NCBI GenBank assembly: GCA_904502025.1
Contig: CAJGDJ010000034.1
Location: 1-18,535, forward strand
Direction of reading: 5' to 3'
Length of the DNA: 18,535 nucleotides
Origin: an uncultured Muribaculaceae bacterium
GTDB taxonomy: Bacteria > Bacteroidota > Bacteroidia > Bacteroidales > Muribaculaceae
In this document: positions 6,399-14,938 of the stretch, one piece after another
How positions within the stretch are numbered: position 1 is the stretch's first letter
Layout: each line of letters starts with the position of its first letter
The notes under the pieces: generated by a model
Seen by the model: the letters and a program-made list of their open reading frames with translations, nothing else
What the model was told of the DNA's origin: nothing
Databases searched by the model: none
Translations under genes and position numbers: made by a program

Positions 6399-9300
6399 TT
6401 ATTTAATAATCATTTTCGATGTTTTATTACCTTGGCGAGTGATGTATAAGCCGGGTGTGAGGTTATCGGCATTCACTTTTACTCCTTGCAGGTTATAGTA
6501 TTCAATTGGCTCTAATGGGGAGGGAGAGTTGTCAATAATATCTTCTAAGCCCACGATATTTACATCTGTTACGTCGTAGGCACATAATCCACAACCAGGG
6601 ACATATAAGAACAAACGCACACAATTGTTATCCATTTTGCGATAATCGGCAGAACAAGCGTATGTTTCGCTCCATACACTACCTAATCCGTTTTCGGGTA
6701 GAACCCATAATTGCTTCATGCCACCATAGGTAAAATCAGATGTTGTTTTTACGAGATTGAATTTATGGCTGTCGGAGCTATATGCATCGTCATAGGCATA
6801 CGCTACATATCCATTGTTGCCGATAGTGAAGAATGTACCACCGTTGGTTAAATCGCTATTTGGTGCTACTGATGGGTTTGCCAAGAAAGAGCCTGAACGA
6901 GTGGCGGTAGAGAATGTGTAGCGAGTTAGTGATGTTGAAGCACAGTCAACAAACATGTCGTCGGCAGTGATAGGCAATACAAACGGAGCTGTGCTGAAGT
7001 TTGTTGCTGAAGTAGGATAGAATGCACTGATTGTTTTTATCTCTTCAGTATAAGAACCATTTGCAAATGTCCAGCGAACAATATATTTGCTATTGGCAGG
7101 TACGCCTAATACAGTGAAGTTGCCGGTTGTGATATCACCTACTACTGCAATGCGGTCGAAACGTCCGCTTGATATTTTAGAGTTAGATGATTGTATGCGT
7201 GCTATTTCAGTTACTGCACCTGTTTCGAGGTTTACAAGGTGAAGAACTAACGGTTGACGATTCATCATCACGAGATTGGAGATGCACACGTTGTCGTAGG
7301 AGTCTTTAGTAACATTATTGCAAGGGAAATATCCCATTGTTGCTTCGCTTCCAAGGATTAAACGACCGATGTGTTCGCCGGTAAATGCACTATATTTTTC
7401 GAGGAATGCGGTAGCTGAAGATGAATTTTCCATGCGACCTGAAAGGTAAACATAGTCTCCGACTGCTACCATTGTACGGTTGAGAGACCCACTATTAGCA
7501 AACGACATGTTGTTAAATCCGTTTTTAACAGAACGCATCCACACACTTTCGATAGCGATACCGTCCTTGTCGCTATAAGAAGAGGGATCAACTTTGATAG
7601 TGTAACCACTTTCATATTCACCTACACCAATAGAAGTTACGGTAAATAAACGAGTAGCTGATGGTGTGTCGGTATATATGCCACCTTTTGCAACAACTCT
7701 CCAATAGAATGTGCCTTTACCCACTTCATAAAGAGGAACATTTACTGATGTTGTGCCATTACTTTGCTTTATAATATCTTTAGAAAGTGTGATATTATCA
7801 AAGTTTTCACGGTCGGAAATTTGAAGGGTGTATGATGCTACATAATTGTCGGTCAATGACCAAGAGAATGTTATTTCAGAGTCTAATTCCACCCCATTAT
7901 TAGGGCTAATCAAAGTAGGAGCCGGAGCTGCTGAGCGTACAGGAGCTTTGAATGAAGTAGCATCGCTTGTCTCTTGCAATTTGCCGGGTTGAAGCGAAAT
8001 CACTCTCCAATAATATGTTTGTCCACTTGTGAGATTTAATGTTGTGAAGTCGATAGAAGTTGAATTGGTTGTTAATCCGGCAACATTGTAAGTAATTGAA
8101 GAGAAACTGCTATTGTCGGAAATTTCTAATTCATAAGTTCCATTATCGATTGCACTCCACGAGAATGTTTGCGACCAAGATGTTGATGCTCCATTGATAG
8201 GAGCAACAAGAGTCACTTTTTCGGCATTTCCTTCGGGATAGTTGGCATAAGCCACAGAGTGTTCTTTCCCAAATCCGTCATATACGCACACTGCATACCA
8301 ATAACCCGATTGTTTGTCGGTAGGAACAGCAAATGAAGGAGAGTATGTAACATCCATTAGATATTGACCGTCAATGCCATCATCGGTCATTGCTTCGTCG
8401 TGTGACACGGTCAAAGGCACAGCATATGTTGAATAGCGAATAATGGTGTTTTTGTGAGGACCGGTTACGGCGTCCCATGAAAGTGTGCCATTTGTGCAAT
8501 TGAGATTTTTAACAGCACCATAGTTGGTCACTGTTTTCCAATCGATTTCGGGAACAAGTGCCTTTGTTGGGAAACATTCTTTAGCCACAAAGTCGCCATG
8601 CTCTTCATATTCACCACAGAAGTATTGAATGCTATAGAAGTTTGAACCAAATGCTTTAACACCATTGTCGGCAGCAAATTGGCGTGATTGTTTCACATTA
8701 TAAACGTGCTCTTCCCAGTGAGCTTGAGTGTTTTTGAGGTCTTCTTGGTAGCCCATTGCTTGTGCAAGGTCGTAGATGTTGACGCTGATGCTACAATGCA
8801 CGTTTTTGAAGTGTTTAGCAAGGCCATACCACCAGTTAGAGATTTTGCCAAACGATGCCATAGAGTGGTCGTTGTGCCAGTAGATTTGTGGCGACATGTA
8901 GTCAACGATGCCTTTATTCATCCATGAAAGAGGATCGGAGTAAAGCGAGGTGTATTGAGTGTCGTAGCCACCGGGCCATATTGACAAACCATATTTGCTT
9001 GCCGATGCACCAGCAGTTCCTGGAGGCGCAAGACCGAAACGCACCTCAGGGCGAGTTTGTTGCACCATATTATACACGTCGGTGATCATGTTGTCAACGT
9101 TCAAACGGCGCCAGTCGCCAATAGAGAGTGATGTGCCACTATTTTTCCATAATTGATAGTCGGGAGCGTCAGTGCCTTCAGATGTGCCACCTGTTGGGTA
9201 GAAATAGTCGTCGAAAATCATACCCTCAACAGGATATTTCTCGATAATCTCTTTACACACCTTCACGATATGTTCGCGAGTGGCATCAAGCCCAGGGTTA

Positions 9301-9803
9301 AGCACAGTGAAGGTGCCATTAGTGATGAGCCAACCGTCGTTTTTCACTTGAGTGTCAAAGTCGGTGTTCCATGTGCTGGTGGTTCCTGTGCTTGACCAAC
9401 GATAAGGGTTCACCCATGCATATACCTCAAGACCACGTTTGTGACATTCGTCGCACACAAATTGCAATGGGTCCCAACCTGGGTCTTTGCCACGAGTGCT
9501 GGTGAGGTAACTCGACCATGGCTCATAACTTGATTTATACATAGCATCACACATGCTTCGCACTTGAAAGCAGATTGTGGTGAGATTCATTTCTTGCATA
9601 CGTTCAATATAGGCAAGTAGGTCGGCCTTTTGTTGGGTGATAACAGTTGCAGAATTACCTTTTTGCTTAGGCCAGTCTATATTTGCTACGGTAGCAATCC
9701 ACACTGAGCGGAATTCGCGTTTAGGAGCTGTTTCAGCCCATAAATTATTTGAGATAAACAGAGATAGTAGGGCTAAAATAAGCCATTTTTTTGTTTTTTG
9801 CAT
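6399..9803 (-). CDS. Secreted GHL10-type glycoside hydrolase, multidomain, T9SS-like tail
   Basis: This is a 1134-residue exported enzyme. A signal peptide (1-23, ending NNLWA) precedes a GHL10/DUF187-type TIM-barrel domain at about 28-415. It opens with REFRSVWIATVANIDWP and contains EVYAWVNPYRW and the GMIFDDYFYP segment (about 194-203), whose acidic residues are candidate catalytic groups. Three fibronectin III/Ig-like domains follow at about 423-522, 528-620 and 626-722; the last two share FSWS and YYWRV/FYWRV strands. Residues about 735-1085 form a beta-rich module of repeated strands, possibly propeller-like. The last 37 residues (EYYNLQGVKV to GLYITRQGNKTSKMIIK) resemble Bacteroidales type IX secretion sorting tails. 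The protein is probably outside the cell and acts on a glycan; the substrate is not predictable. It is a single-gene unit with the terminator at 6355-6387. Confidence 0.88.
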   Translation of the reverse strand: MQKTKKWLILALLSLFISNNLWAETAPKREFRSVWIATVANIDWPKQKGNSATVITQQKADLLAYIERMQEMNLTTICFQVRSMCDAMYKSSYEPWSSYLTSTRGKDPGWDPLQFVCDECHKRGLEVYAWVNPYRWSSTGTTSTWNTDFDTQVKNDGWLITNGTFTVLNPGLDATREHIVKVCKEIIEKYPVEGMIFDDYFYPTGGTSEGTDAPDYQLWKNSGTSLSIGDWRRLNVDNMITDVYNMVQQTRPEVRFGLAPPGTAGASASKYGLSIWPGGYDTQYTSLYSDPLSWMNKGIVDYMSPQIYWHNDHSMASFGKISNWWYGLAKHFKNVHCSISVNIYDLAQAMGYQEDLKNTQAHWEEHVYNVKQSRQFAADNGVKAFGSNFYSIQYFCGEYEEHGDFVAKECFPTKALVPEIDWKTVTNYGAVKNLNCTNGTLSWDAVTGPHKNTIIRYSTYAVPLTVSHDEAMTDDGIDGQYLMDVTYSPSFAVPTDKQSGYWYAVCVYDGFGKEHSVAYANYPEGNAEKVTLVAPINGASTSWSQTFSWSAIDNGTYELEISDNSSFSSITYNVAGLTTNSTSIDFTTLNLTSGQTYYWRVISLQPGKLQETSDATSFKAPVRSAAPAPTLISPNNGVELDSEITFSWSLTDNYVASYTLQISDRENFDNITLSKDIIKQSNGTTSVNVPLYEVGKGTFYWRVVAKGGIYTDTPSATRLFTVTSIGVGEYESGYTIKVDPSSYSDKDGIAIESVWMRSVKNGFNNMSFANSGSLNRTMVAVGDYVYLSGRMENSSSATAFLEKYSAFTGEHIGRLILGSEATMGYFPCNNVTKDSYDNVCISNLVMMNRQPLVLHLVNLETGAVTEIARIQSSNSKISSGRFDRIAVVGDITTGNFTVLGVPANSKYIVRWTFANGSYTEEIKTISAFYPTSATNFSTAPFVLPITADDMFVDCASTSLTRYTFSTATRSGSFLANPSVAPNSDLTNGGTFFTIGNNGYVAYAYDDAYSSDSHKFNLVKTTSDFTYGGMKQLWVLPENGLGSVWSETYACSADYRKMDNNCVRLFLYVPGCGLCAYDVTDVNIVGLEDIIDNSPSPLEPIEYYNLQGVKVNADNLTPGLYITRQGNKTSKMIIK

Positions 9804-9889
9804 GGGTATGATTTATTTATATTTATATTTATTTCAATTAATGGTATTGTTTTAAGTGTATTTTATATTATGTGTTGACAAATGTTACA

Positions 9890-9921
9890 CAAAAATAGTA
9901 AAAATAATCCAATACGTGAAA
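9890..9921 (-). promoter_or_regulatory. Weak candidate promoter for the GHL10 gene
   Basis: On the minus strand TATTTTTG (9890-9897) fits the TAnnTTTG -7 element. At 20 nt upstream the -33 position reads TTTC (9918-9921) instead of TTTG. If used, transcription starts near 9883 and the leader is about 80 nt. The 148 nt between neuB and this gene would otherwise hold no visible promoter. Confidence 0.35.
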
Positions 9922-9951
9922 TTTGAATAGTTGAGATTGTATTCAAAAAAT

Positions 9952-10950
9952 CTATATAAAATCATCGGGGGAATAGTCGTGAGAGGCTATAGTGCCTATA
10001 ATATCGTCCCATTTCATAGGAGATATTCCCCCTCCGGGTCGTTTTACTGTGATATTATCTTCAGTAAAAATATCTCCGGTTTTAATGTGAGAGGCTGCTA
10101 CGATACTTTTGCGAGCAATAGTAATGTTTTTACGCTCTGAATCCGAAATACGTTTTACTCCATCACCAAGAGATTCTTCTATGTGGCGAATCGCATTAAC
10201 CATTGCTTTGAGTTGAACTGGTTCAAGCGATGCTTTGTGGTCGGGTCCGGGTAGGTTGTTGTCGAGGGTAAAGTGTTTCTCTATTACTGTAGCACCAAGT
10301 GCTACAGCAGCAATAGGCACTTCTATCCCTTGGGTGTGGTCGCTATATCCAACAGAAACATTATATCGTTTGGCTATATCGTGTATAGCTCGCAAATTGA
10401 CATCTTTCCAAGGTGTAGGGTATTCGGTATTACAATGTAATAATGTGATGTTTTCAATTGGAGTACCATTTGAAGTGAGAACACTTAATGCGGCTTTAAT
10501 ATCTTCGTGGCAACACATGCCGGTTGACATAATAATTTTTCCTCTTTTTTGTGCGATGCGACGCAAATATGGAAGATTAGTGACTTCTCCTGATGGAATT
10601 TTCCATAGGTCAAGATTTAGAGAACTAAGAAATTCAACACTTTCAAGGTCAAACGCAGTAGAAAGGAATTTGACGCCACATTTGTTACAATGTTCGATTA
10701 GTCGAAAATGGTCGTCTTGCGATAACTCGAGTCGTTGCAGCATTTTGAGCTGAGAATCATCGCCAGAAGTTGTATTTTTTTGATATTCGGCTTTTGTCGC
10801 ATGGCAAGAAACAAGTCCTTCTGATTTGAATGTTTGAAATTTCACGTAATCAACCCCGGAATCAGCTGCTTTTTCGATAAGTTGCAGAGCCATATTGAGG
10901 TCGCCGTTATGGTTTACACCGGCTTCGGCAATTATTAATGTTCTACTCAT
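9952..10950 (-). CDS. neuB: NeuB/LegI-family nonulosonate synthase
   Basis: This family condenses phosphoenolpyruvate with a 2-acetamido hexose (ManNAc, or a 2,4-diacetamido-6-deoxy sugar) to make a nine-carbon acid. The 332-residue protein has the NeuB TIM barrel: EAGVNHNG (9-16), KFQT (37-40), KIPSGEVTNLPYL (117-129) and the likely metal-binding His205 in GYSDHT and His226 in EKHF. A C-terminal SAF domain (about 275-332) carries KRPGGGISPM. It overlaps the upstream acyltransferase gene by four bases (ATGA). Because that neighbour is PglD/NeuD-like and the gene before it is LegB-like, the product is more likely legionaminic-acid-type than plain sialic acid. Substrate specificity cannot be settled from sequence. 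neuB is used as the family name; legI may be the better one. Confidence 0.93.
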   Translation of the reverse strand: MSRTLIIAEAGVNHNGDLNMALQLIEKAADSGVDYVKFQTFKSEGLVSCHATKAEYQKNTTSGDDSQLKMLQRLELSQDDHFRLIEHCNKCGVKFLSTAFDLESVEFLSSLNLDLWKIPSGEVTNLPYLRRIAQKRGKIIMSTGMCCHEDIKAALSVLTSNGTPIENITLLHCNTEYPTPWKDVNLRAIHDIAKRYNVSVGYSDHTQGIEVPIAAVALGATVIEKHFTLDNNLPGPDHKASLEPVQLKAMVNAIRHIEESLGDGVKRISDSERKNITIARKSIVAASHIKTGDIFTEDNITVKRPGGGISPMKWDDIIGTIASHDYSPDDFI

Positions 10951-11585
10951 TTAGCTTTGATTTTAAGTATAGCAGGATTGCCTGAATATATCCCTTTAAC
11001 GTTGAATGATTTTCTCACCAATGAACCGGCACCTACAACGCAGCCGTCGCAAATTGATGTCCCATTTGCCATTACTGATTGACTACCTAAAAATACATCA
11101 TTCCCAACTATACACCCACCATTGACCATTGCTCCTGTTGAGATATGGCAATAATCGCCAACTATAGCATCATGTTCGATGTTACTATGAGTATTGATTA
11201 TGCACCCTTTGCCTATTTTGGCATCGGCATTAACCATTGCAAAGTGCATGATAACCGACCCTTCGCCAATCGTAGCACGTTTTGACACGTAGGCAGTAGA
11301 AGCAATCAACGTGGCAAGAGTGCCACCGGCTTCAGTTATTTTATCGTGTAAGCGTTTGCGTAACGAAGGATCCTTTATGCTACCTACTGTTACAATAAAT
11401 TGTGCGTCTTTGATATAACGAGCCATGTCATCATCGCAACCAATGACTTTGTACCCAAATATCTCATTACCAAATTCTGAAGGACGGTCGAGTATGCCAA
11501 GGATATTATAACCGCATGATTCGGCAACTTCAATGACCGATTTGCAATGCCCTCCACCTCCTACGAGAATCAGATTGTTATTCAT
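10947..11585 (-). CDS. PglD/NeuD-type sugar acyltransferase (LegH-like)
   Basis: This 212-residue cytoplasmic enzyme should transfer an acetyl group from acetyl-CoA to an amino or hydroxyl group of a nucleotide sugar. An N-terminal Rossmann-like domain starts LILVGGGGHCKSVIE (5-19). From about residue 98 a left-handed beta-helix is built from hexapeptide repeats. The stretch NTHSNIEHD (131-139) matches the catalytic loop of PglD, so His138 is the probable base. PglD and LegH acetylate the 4-amino group of UDP-4-amino sugars, while NeuD O-acetylates sialic acid; the sequence fits either. It lies 11 nt after the LegB-like gene and overlaps neuB by four bases, tying it to nonulosonate synthesis. 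If it is an N-acetyltransferase, its amino substrate needs an aminotransferase that is absent here. Confidence 0.87.
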   Translation of the reverse strand: MNNNLILVGGGGHCKSVIEVAESCGYNILGILDRPSEFGNEIFGYKVIGCDDDMARYIKDAQFIVTVGSIKDPSLRKRLHDKITEAGGTLATLIASTAYVSKRATIGEGSVIMHFAMVNADAKIGKGCIINTHSNIEHDAIVGDYCHISTGAMVNGGCIVGNDVFLGSQSVMANGTSICDGCVVGAGSLVRKSFNVKGIYSGNPAILKIKAK

Positions 11586-11596
11586 ATATGTCGGCG

Positions 11597-12583
11597 TTAT
11601 ACGTTGTATATGTTTGATTTGTATTTTTTTAGATTTTCATCATTGGTAAACCACTTAATGGTTTCTTCAAGCCCACGACGAATATCATATTCAGGTTCAA
11701 AGCCGGTGAGGGATTTTATTTTGGAGTTATCTCCCCATAGTCGGAATACTTCTGAATTTTTTGGACGAAGTCGTTGTGAATCTTCAATGAATTTTACATC
11801 TTTTCCCATAATGTCGGCAATGAGATTGAGAGTGTCTCGCATGGAGATTTCGTAATTGCTGCAAATGTTTACTTCTTGACCTATTGCCTCATTACAATCT
11901 GCAATTTTAATAAATCCACGACATGTGTCTTTTACAAAATTGAAATCGCGAGTGGGTGTGAGGTCGCCAAGTTTAATTTCGGTTGTACCATTGGCAATTT
12001 GTGTGATTATTGTTGGAATAATTGCACGAGCACTTTGACGAGGTCCGTATGTGTTGAATGGACGCACGATAACTACAGGCAATTCAAACGCGTTGTAGAA
12101 ACTCATTGCCATGGCGTCAGCTCCAATTTTTGTTGCAGAGTAGGGCGATTGAGGTTGTTTGGGGTGATTTTCATCAATAGGTACGTAGCGAGCTGTCCCA
12201 TAAACTTCAGAGGTTGATGTAACAAGCACTCGTCGCACTCCATTTTCTTTCGCAGCTTGACAAATATTGAGAGTCCCTTTTACATTTGTGTCAACATAAC
12301 TATCGGGAGCTATATATGAGTATGGAATAGCAATTAATGCAGCCAAGTGGAAAATGGTATCTACATCACGCGAAATGTGTTTGCAATAATGAGGATCGCG
12401 AACATCTCCTGTTACAACTTCAAGGTTGGGGTGATTGATTCCTTCGAGCCAGCCCCAATTGTTAAAAGAATTATATTGAGAAAGTGCACGCACTTTATAA
12501 CCCTCTTCAAGAAGCATTTCGGTCAAATGAGAGCCAATAAATCCATCTGCACCTGTTACAAGCATTATTTTACTTTTGTCCAT
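11597..12583 (-). CDS. legB: LegB-like NAD-dependent nucleotide-sugar 4,6-dehydratase
   Basis: LegB removes water from a nucleotide-activated GlcNAc to give a 4-keto-6-deoxy sugar, the first step toward legionaminic acid. This 328-residue extended short-chain dehydrogenase has the NAD-binding GADGFIGSH (Gly11, 14, 17) and HLAALIAIPYSY (79-90). It also has TSTSEVYGTA (122-131) and the catalytic Tyr148-x3-Lys152 in SPYSATKIGAD. FNTYGPRQSARAIIPTII and LGDLTPTRDFNFVKDT are also close to LegB family sequences I know. Whether UDP- or GDP-GlcNAc is used cannot be read off. The next gene, 11 nt on, is the PglD/NeuD-like acyltransferase. The preceding lipoprotein gene is 34 nt upstream, so it is probably part of the wzi operon. 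An alternative is a related UDP-sugar epimerase, which I consider less likely. Confidence 0.88.
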   Translation of the reverse strand: MDKSKIMLVTGADGFIGSHLTEMLLEEGYKVRALSQYNSFNNWGWLEGINHPNLEVVTGDVRDPHYCKHISRDVDTIFHLAALIAIPYSYIAPDSYVDTNVKGTLNICQAAKENGVRRVLVTSTSEVYGTARYVPIDENHPKQPQSPYSATKIGADAMAMSFYNAFELPVVIVRPFNTYGPRQSARAIIPTIITQIANGTTEIKLGDLTPTRDFNFVKDTCRGFIKIADCNEAIGQEVNICSNYEISMRDTLNLIADIMGKDVKFIEDSQRLRPKNSEVFRLWGDNSKIKSLTGFEPEYDIRRGLEETIKWFTNDENLKKYKSNIYNV

Positions 12584-12617
12584 TGCTATTATGTAGTTTT
12601 TGATTAATCAATTACAG

Positions 12618-13085
12618 TTATGCCCATCGTTTGAATTTATAAATATATTCCTTTCCATCTTCCGAAATATATTTGAGTGTCAATTTTGAATTATTTAATT
12701 CAATGATGTCGAGTGTTGAAATTGTAGCTTTGGGAATGTATGTTTCGGGTAGGGGAGAATATTTATTACTACCAATATTGGGATTTCCGTTATCGGTATG
12801 TGTGAAGTTTATAATCAATTGTGTCTCATCATTGGCATATTCCCATGATCCCCAGCCTTCATTTCGATTATGTGTTTCGTCATTAGCACGAATCATGCAC
12901 ATAACAGATGCTTGGAATTTCCAGAAAACATTATTTTGGTAGGTTGAGTCGTTTTCTCCATCAATAGTTATGGATTGTAATTTCCATGTGCCAAACAAGT
13001 CGCCAATATATCCATTGTTATGAGTACAGGCATTGAAAGAGATACATAGTGCGATAATTAATATAAGATGTGATAGTTTTTTCAT
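12618..13085 (-). CDS. Lipocalin-like lipoprotein
   Basis: This 155-residue lipoprotein has a signal peptide ending in a lipobox FNAC, with Cys20 the likely lipidated residue. After it, LFGTWKLQSITIDGE (30-44) is typical of the first strand of Bacteroidales lipocalin-like lipoproteins. Later strands such as LIINFTHTD and KLTLKYISEDGKEYIYKFKRW fit a small beta-barrel. Its ATG overlaps the wzi stop codon (ATGA at 13082-13085), so translation is coupled to wzi. Predicted location is the outer membrane, periplasmic side or surface. Context suggests it helps Wzi or surface-polysaccharide assembly, but this is inference and no specific family role is known to me. Confidence 0.8.
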   Translation of the reverse strand: MKKLSHLILIIALCISFNACTHNNGYIGDLFGTWKLQSITIDGENDSTYQNNVFWKFQASVMCMIRANDETHNRNEGWGSWEYANDETQLIINFTHTDNGNPNIGSNKYSPLPETYIPKATISTLDIIELNNSKLTLKYISEDGKEYIYKFKRWA

Positions 13086-14617
13086 TTTTTACCAATATTT
13101 AGAAGTCCGTTATAACTTACGGTTACGCAAGTGCCAAAATTGTTTCCATACATTGAGCCTTGATCAAACGCTACTTGAGCTTTAACTGCAAGACCTTTGA
13201 TTTTTGGTGGTGAATAGTTTATTTCTGCCATAACAGAAGTGTTTTCAACGGCTTCAACACGAGGAATACGACCATCTCCCCAAGCTTTGCGATAGCCTCC
13301 AAGCACTCTGTATTCAAGATCTTTGTTGATATTTCCCATTACACCAACGTGAAATCCTCTCACAAGGTTATCGATATATTGTGGATATCCATCAAGATTA
13401 TAAATAGGAGCCGGCAAGAAAGGAGTGCCGATTGACATGCCATAATGTGCGTAAGGATTGTAGAATGCGTTATTATAATATTCATCACCACCGGTAGCTT
13501 CATCGTTGAGTGTAGTGCCGGGGCTATCTCCTGTTGCCCAATGGAGTGGTCCAGATTGATTAGTAAAGTCAAGATATTCTATAACTGCACCATTAAGCCA
13601 ACCCTTTTCAGCTCGTTGGTATTCAATTCCCCAAAGTCCGTCAAATCCATTGAGCTTGCCGATACCGGAGCCATCTTCCCAAGGCCATTCAACGTATGCT
13701 TTTATCTCGTCATTGTTTTTGAAACGATATCGAGCCATGAGGTCCCAAGTGCCAAGGTGGTTACCTGCAACAAATCCTTCCTTTTCACTTTTTAGAGGAA
13801 TGAGCATATCAAACATGTCTTTAATGCCATTGGTGCGATATTCGGTTTTATATAATTCGCCATCTTTGTAATAATCAGTATGTCCTCCGAATATTGCAAC
13901 GGCTTGAGCTCCGAGTGATGCCGAAAATGGCTTTTCGGGATTAGAACGAAATGAGAATCGTTTATAAGAATAGCAGGTGTATTGTGCGATATGGCTGTTG
14001 AAATAGTTGTAATGTTTTCTCCACCAAGAACTGTCTGTAAACTTACCGTATGAAATTTCGCCTGCGATTTGAAGCCATTTTTTAGTGAAAGGAACATTTT
14101 GATAATCAATAAATCCTGCACGAAGTTCGGGGATTGGACGAGAATTACCACTCTCTATCAAGTCACCACTGGATAGAGAATTATTAAGCATTTTTGATTC
14201 ATGCTCTTTAAGACCATAGGTTATAAATACACCTCGATATTTAATTTCGCCATATAGTTGTTGAATCCATACGTATGCCGGGTGTTCACTATGTGAATAC
14301 CATTCTTTAGTAGATGAATTATATCGCATATAATCTACACTGGAACCATATCCGGTAATGAAATCACCACCAAAACCATAGCTGAAACGGGTGTCGGTTG
14401 ATAATGGTTTCCAAATACTGGCTCGAAAAAGAGCATTATCACTTTGTGTGATAATACCATGATTAAGCGATGAAATATAATATGGAGCAAAGTCTCCATT
14501 GCTAAGAGTGCCTATTACGGCTCCTTTGTAATTGATGGGAACTTCTGCATTTAATGAAGCAAAAATGCTTGATGCTATAATAATTGCAAAAATTCGGATA
14601 GGTTTATTAATTATCAT
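13082..14617 (-). CDS. wzi: Wzi-family capsule assembly outer-membrane protein
   Basis: Wzi-type proteins are outer-membrane beta-barrels that help attach or organise capsular polysaccharide on the cell surface. This 511-residue protein has a signal peptide ending near Ala24 and many alternating aromatic strands. Segments such as FRASIWKPLSTDTRFSYGFG, WIQQLYGEIKYRGVFITYG, RAGFIDYQNVPFTKKWLQIA and LGTWDLMARYRFKNN are the barrel pattern seen in Bacteroidales Wzi homologues. Length is close to the E. coli protein. The barrel appears complete; it ends in IGKK rather than in the usual terminal aromatic. It is the first gene of a five-gene operon followed by a lipoprotein and three nonulosonate-pathway genes. 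No clear promoter was found in the upstream 80 nt. Confidence 0.85.
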   Translation of the reverse strand: MIINKPIRIFAIIIASSIFASLNAEVPINYKGAVIGTLSNGDFAPYYISSLNHGIITQSDNALFRASIWKPLSTDTRFSYGFGGDFITGYGSSVDYMRYNSSTKEWYSHSEHPAYVWIQQLYGEIKYRGVFITYGLKEHESKMLNNSLSSGDLIESGNSRPIPELRAGFIDYQNVPFTKKWLQIAGEISYGKFTDSSWWRKHYNYFNSHIAQYTCYSYKRFSFRSNPEKPFSASLGAQAVAIFGGHTDYYKDGELYKTEYRTNGIKDMFDMLIPLKSEKEGFVAGNHLGTWDLMARYRFKNNDEIKAYVEWPWEDGSGIGKLNGFDGLWGIEYQRAEKGWLNGAVIEYLDFTNQSGPLHWATGDSPGTTLNDEATGGDEYYNNAFYNPYAHYGMSIGTPFLPAPIYNLDGYPQYIDNLVRGFHVGVMGNINKDLEYRVLGGYRKAWGDGRIPRVEAVENTSVMAEINYSPPKIKGLAVKAQVAFDQGSMYGNNFGTCVTVSYNGLLNIGKK

Positions 14618-14698
14618 TTATGTTATTGATTAATATGTTTTTGATTTAGGCTGTAAAGATAGTAATAAAAAATGGGTGTATTATAAATTTGTGAAATA

Positions 14699-14732
14699 AA
14701 AAAGCTATAAACGTTGATGTTTATAGCTTTTT
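14699..14732. terminator. Intrinsic terminator between the flippase and wzi operons
   Basis: Perfect 14-bp arms aaaaagctataaac (14699-14712) and gtttatagcttttt (14719-14732) enclose a 6-nt loop. The A and T ends of the arms make it look functional in both directions. It isolates the dusB operon from the wzi operon on the minus strand. Confidence 0.8.
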
Positions 14733-14875
14733 ATAATTGTTATGTTATCATAATGATGTGTTTAGTCGCGTATTAAAATGAAAAACAAATAAGCAAATTA
14801 TAGACAATCCAAATATCCATAAACAAAAGTTAGATTAAGATAATGCAAATTTATGTTTTTTGAAAAGAAACGCCA

Positions 14876-14908
14876 AATTTTCACTCAAAAAAATGAGTGT
14901 TGAAAATT
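14876..14908 (-). terminator. Possible terminator directly after the flippase gene
   Basis: aattttcactca (14876-14887) can pair with tgagtg plus aaaatt (14894-14908), with a three-base bulge and a loop of six As. It begins 31 nt beyond the flippase stop. The following minus-strand sequence has only a moderate T-rich stretch, so termination may be partial. Confidence 0.45.
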
Positions 14909-14938
14909 GAGCGTAGATTTAATGGATTTGTTTAATTA

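Larger units (their letters stand above)
14618..14938. other. 321-nt intergenic region with two hairpins
   Basis: This region separates the flippase stop from the wzi start. I see no gene, tRNA or repeat array. It holds a hairpin just after the flippase stop (14876-14908) and a strong terminator hairpin (14699-14732). The last 80 nt before wzi must hold the wzi promoter, but I found no good TTTG-N19-TAnnTTTG match there; the nearest is a TATCTTTA at 14654-14661 with no matching -33 element. Confidence 0.6.

Noticed and set aside
10235..10753. 172-codon open frame on the plus strand
   Set aside because: It lies wholly inside neuB on the opposite strand and looks like a shadow of that gene's codon usage.
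12600..12611. 12-nt perfect palindrome TTGATTAATCAA between the lipoprotein and legB
   Set aside because: It is short and AT-rich, so expected by chance in such DNA; no second copy or nearby regulator supports an operator.
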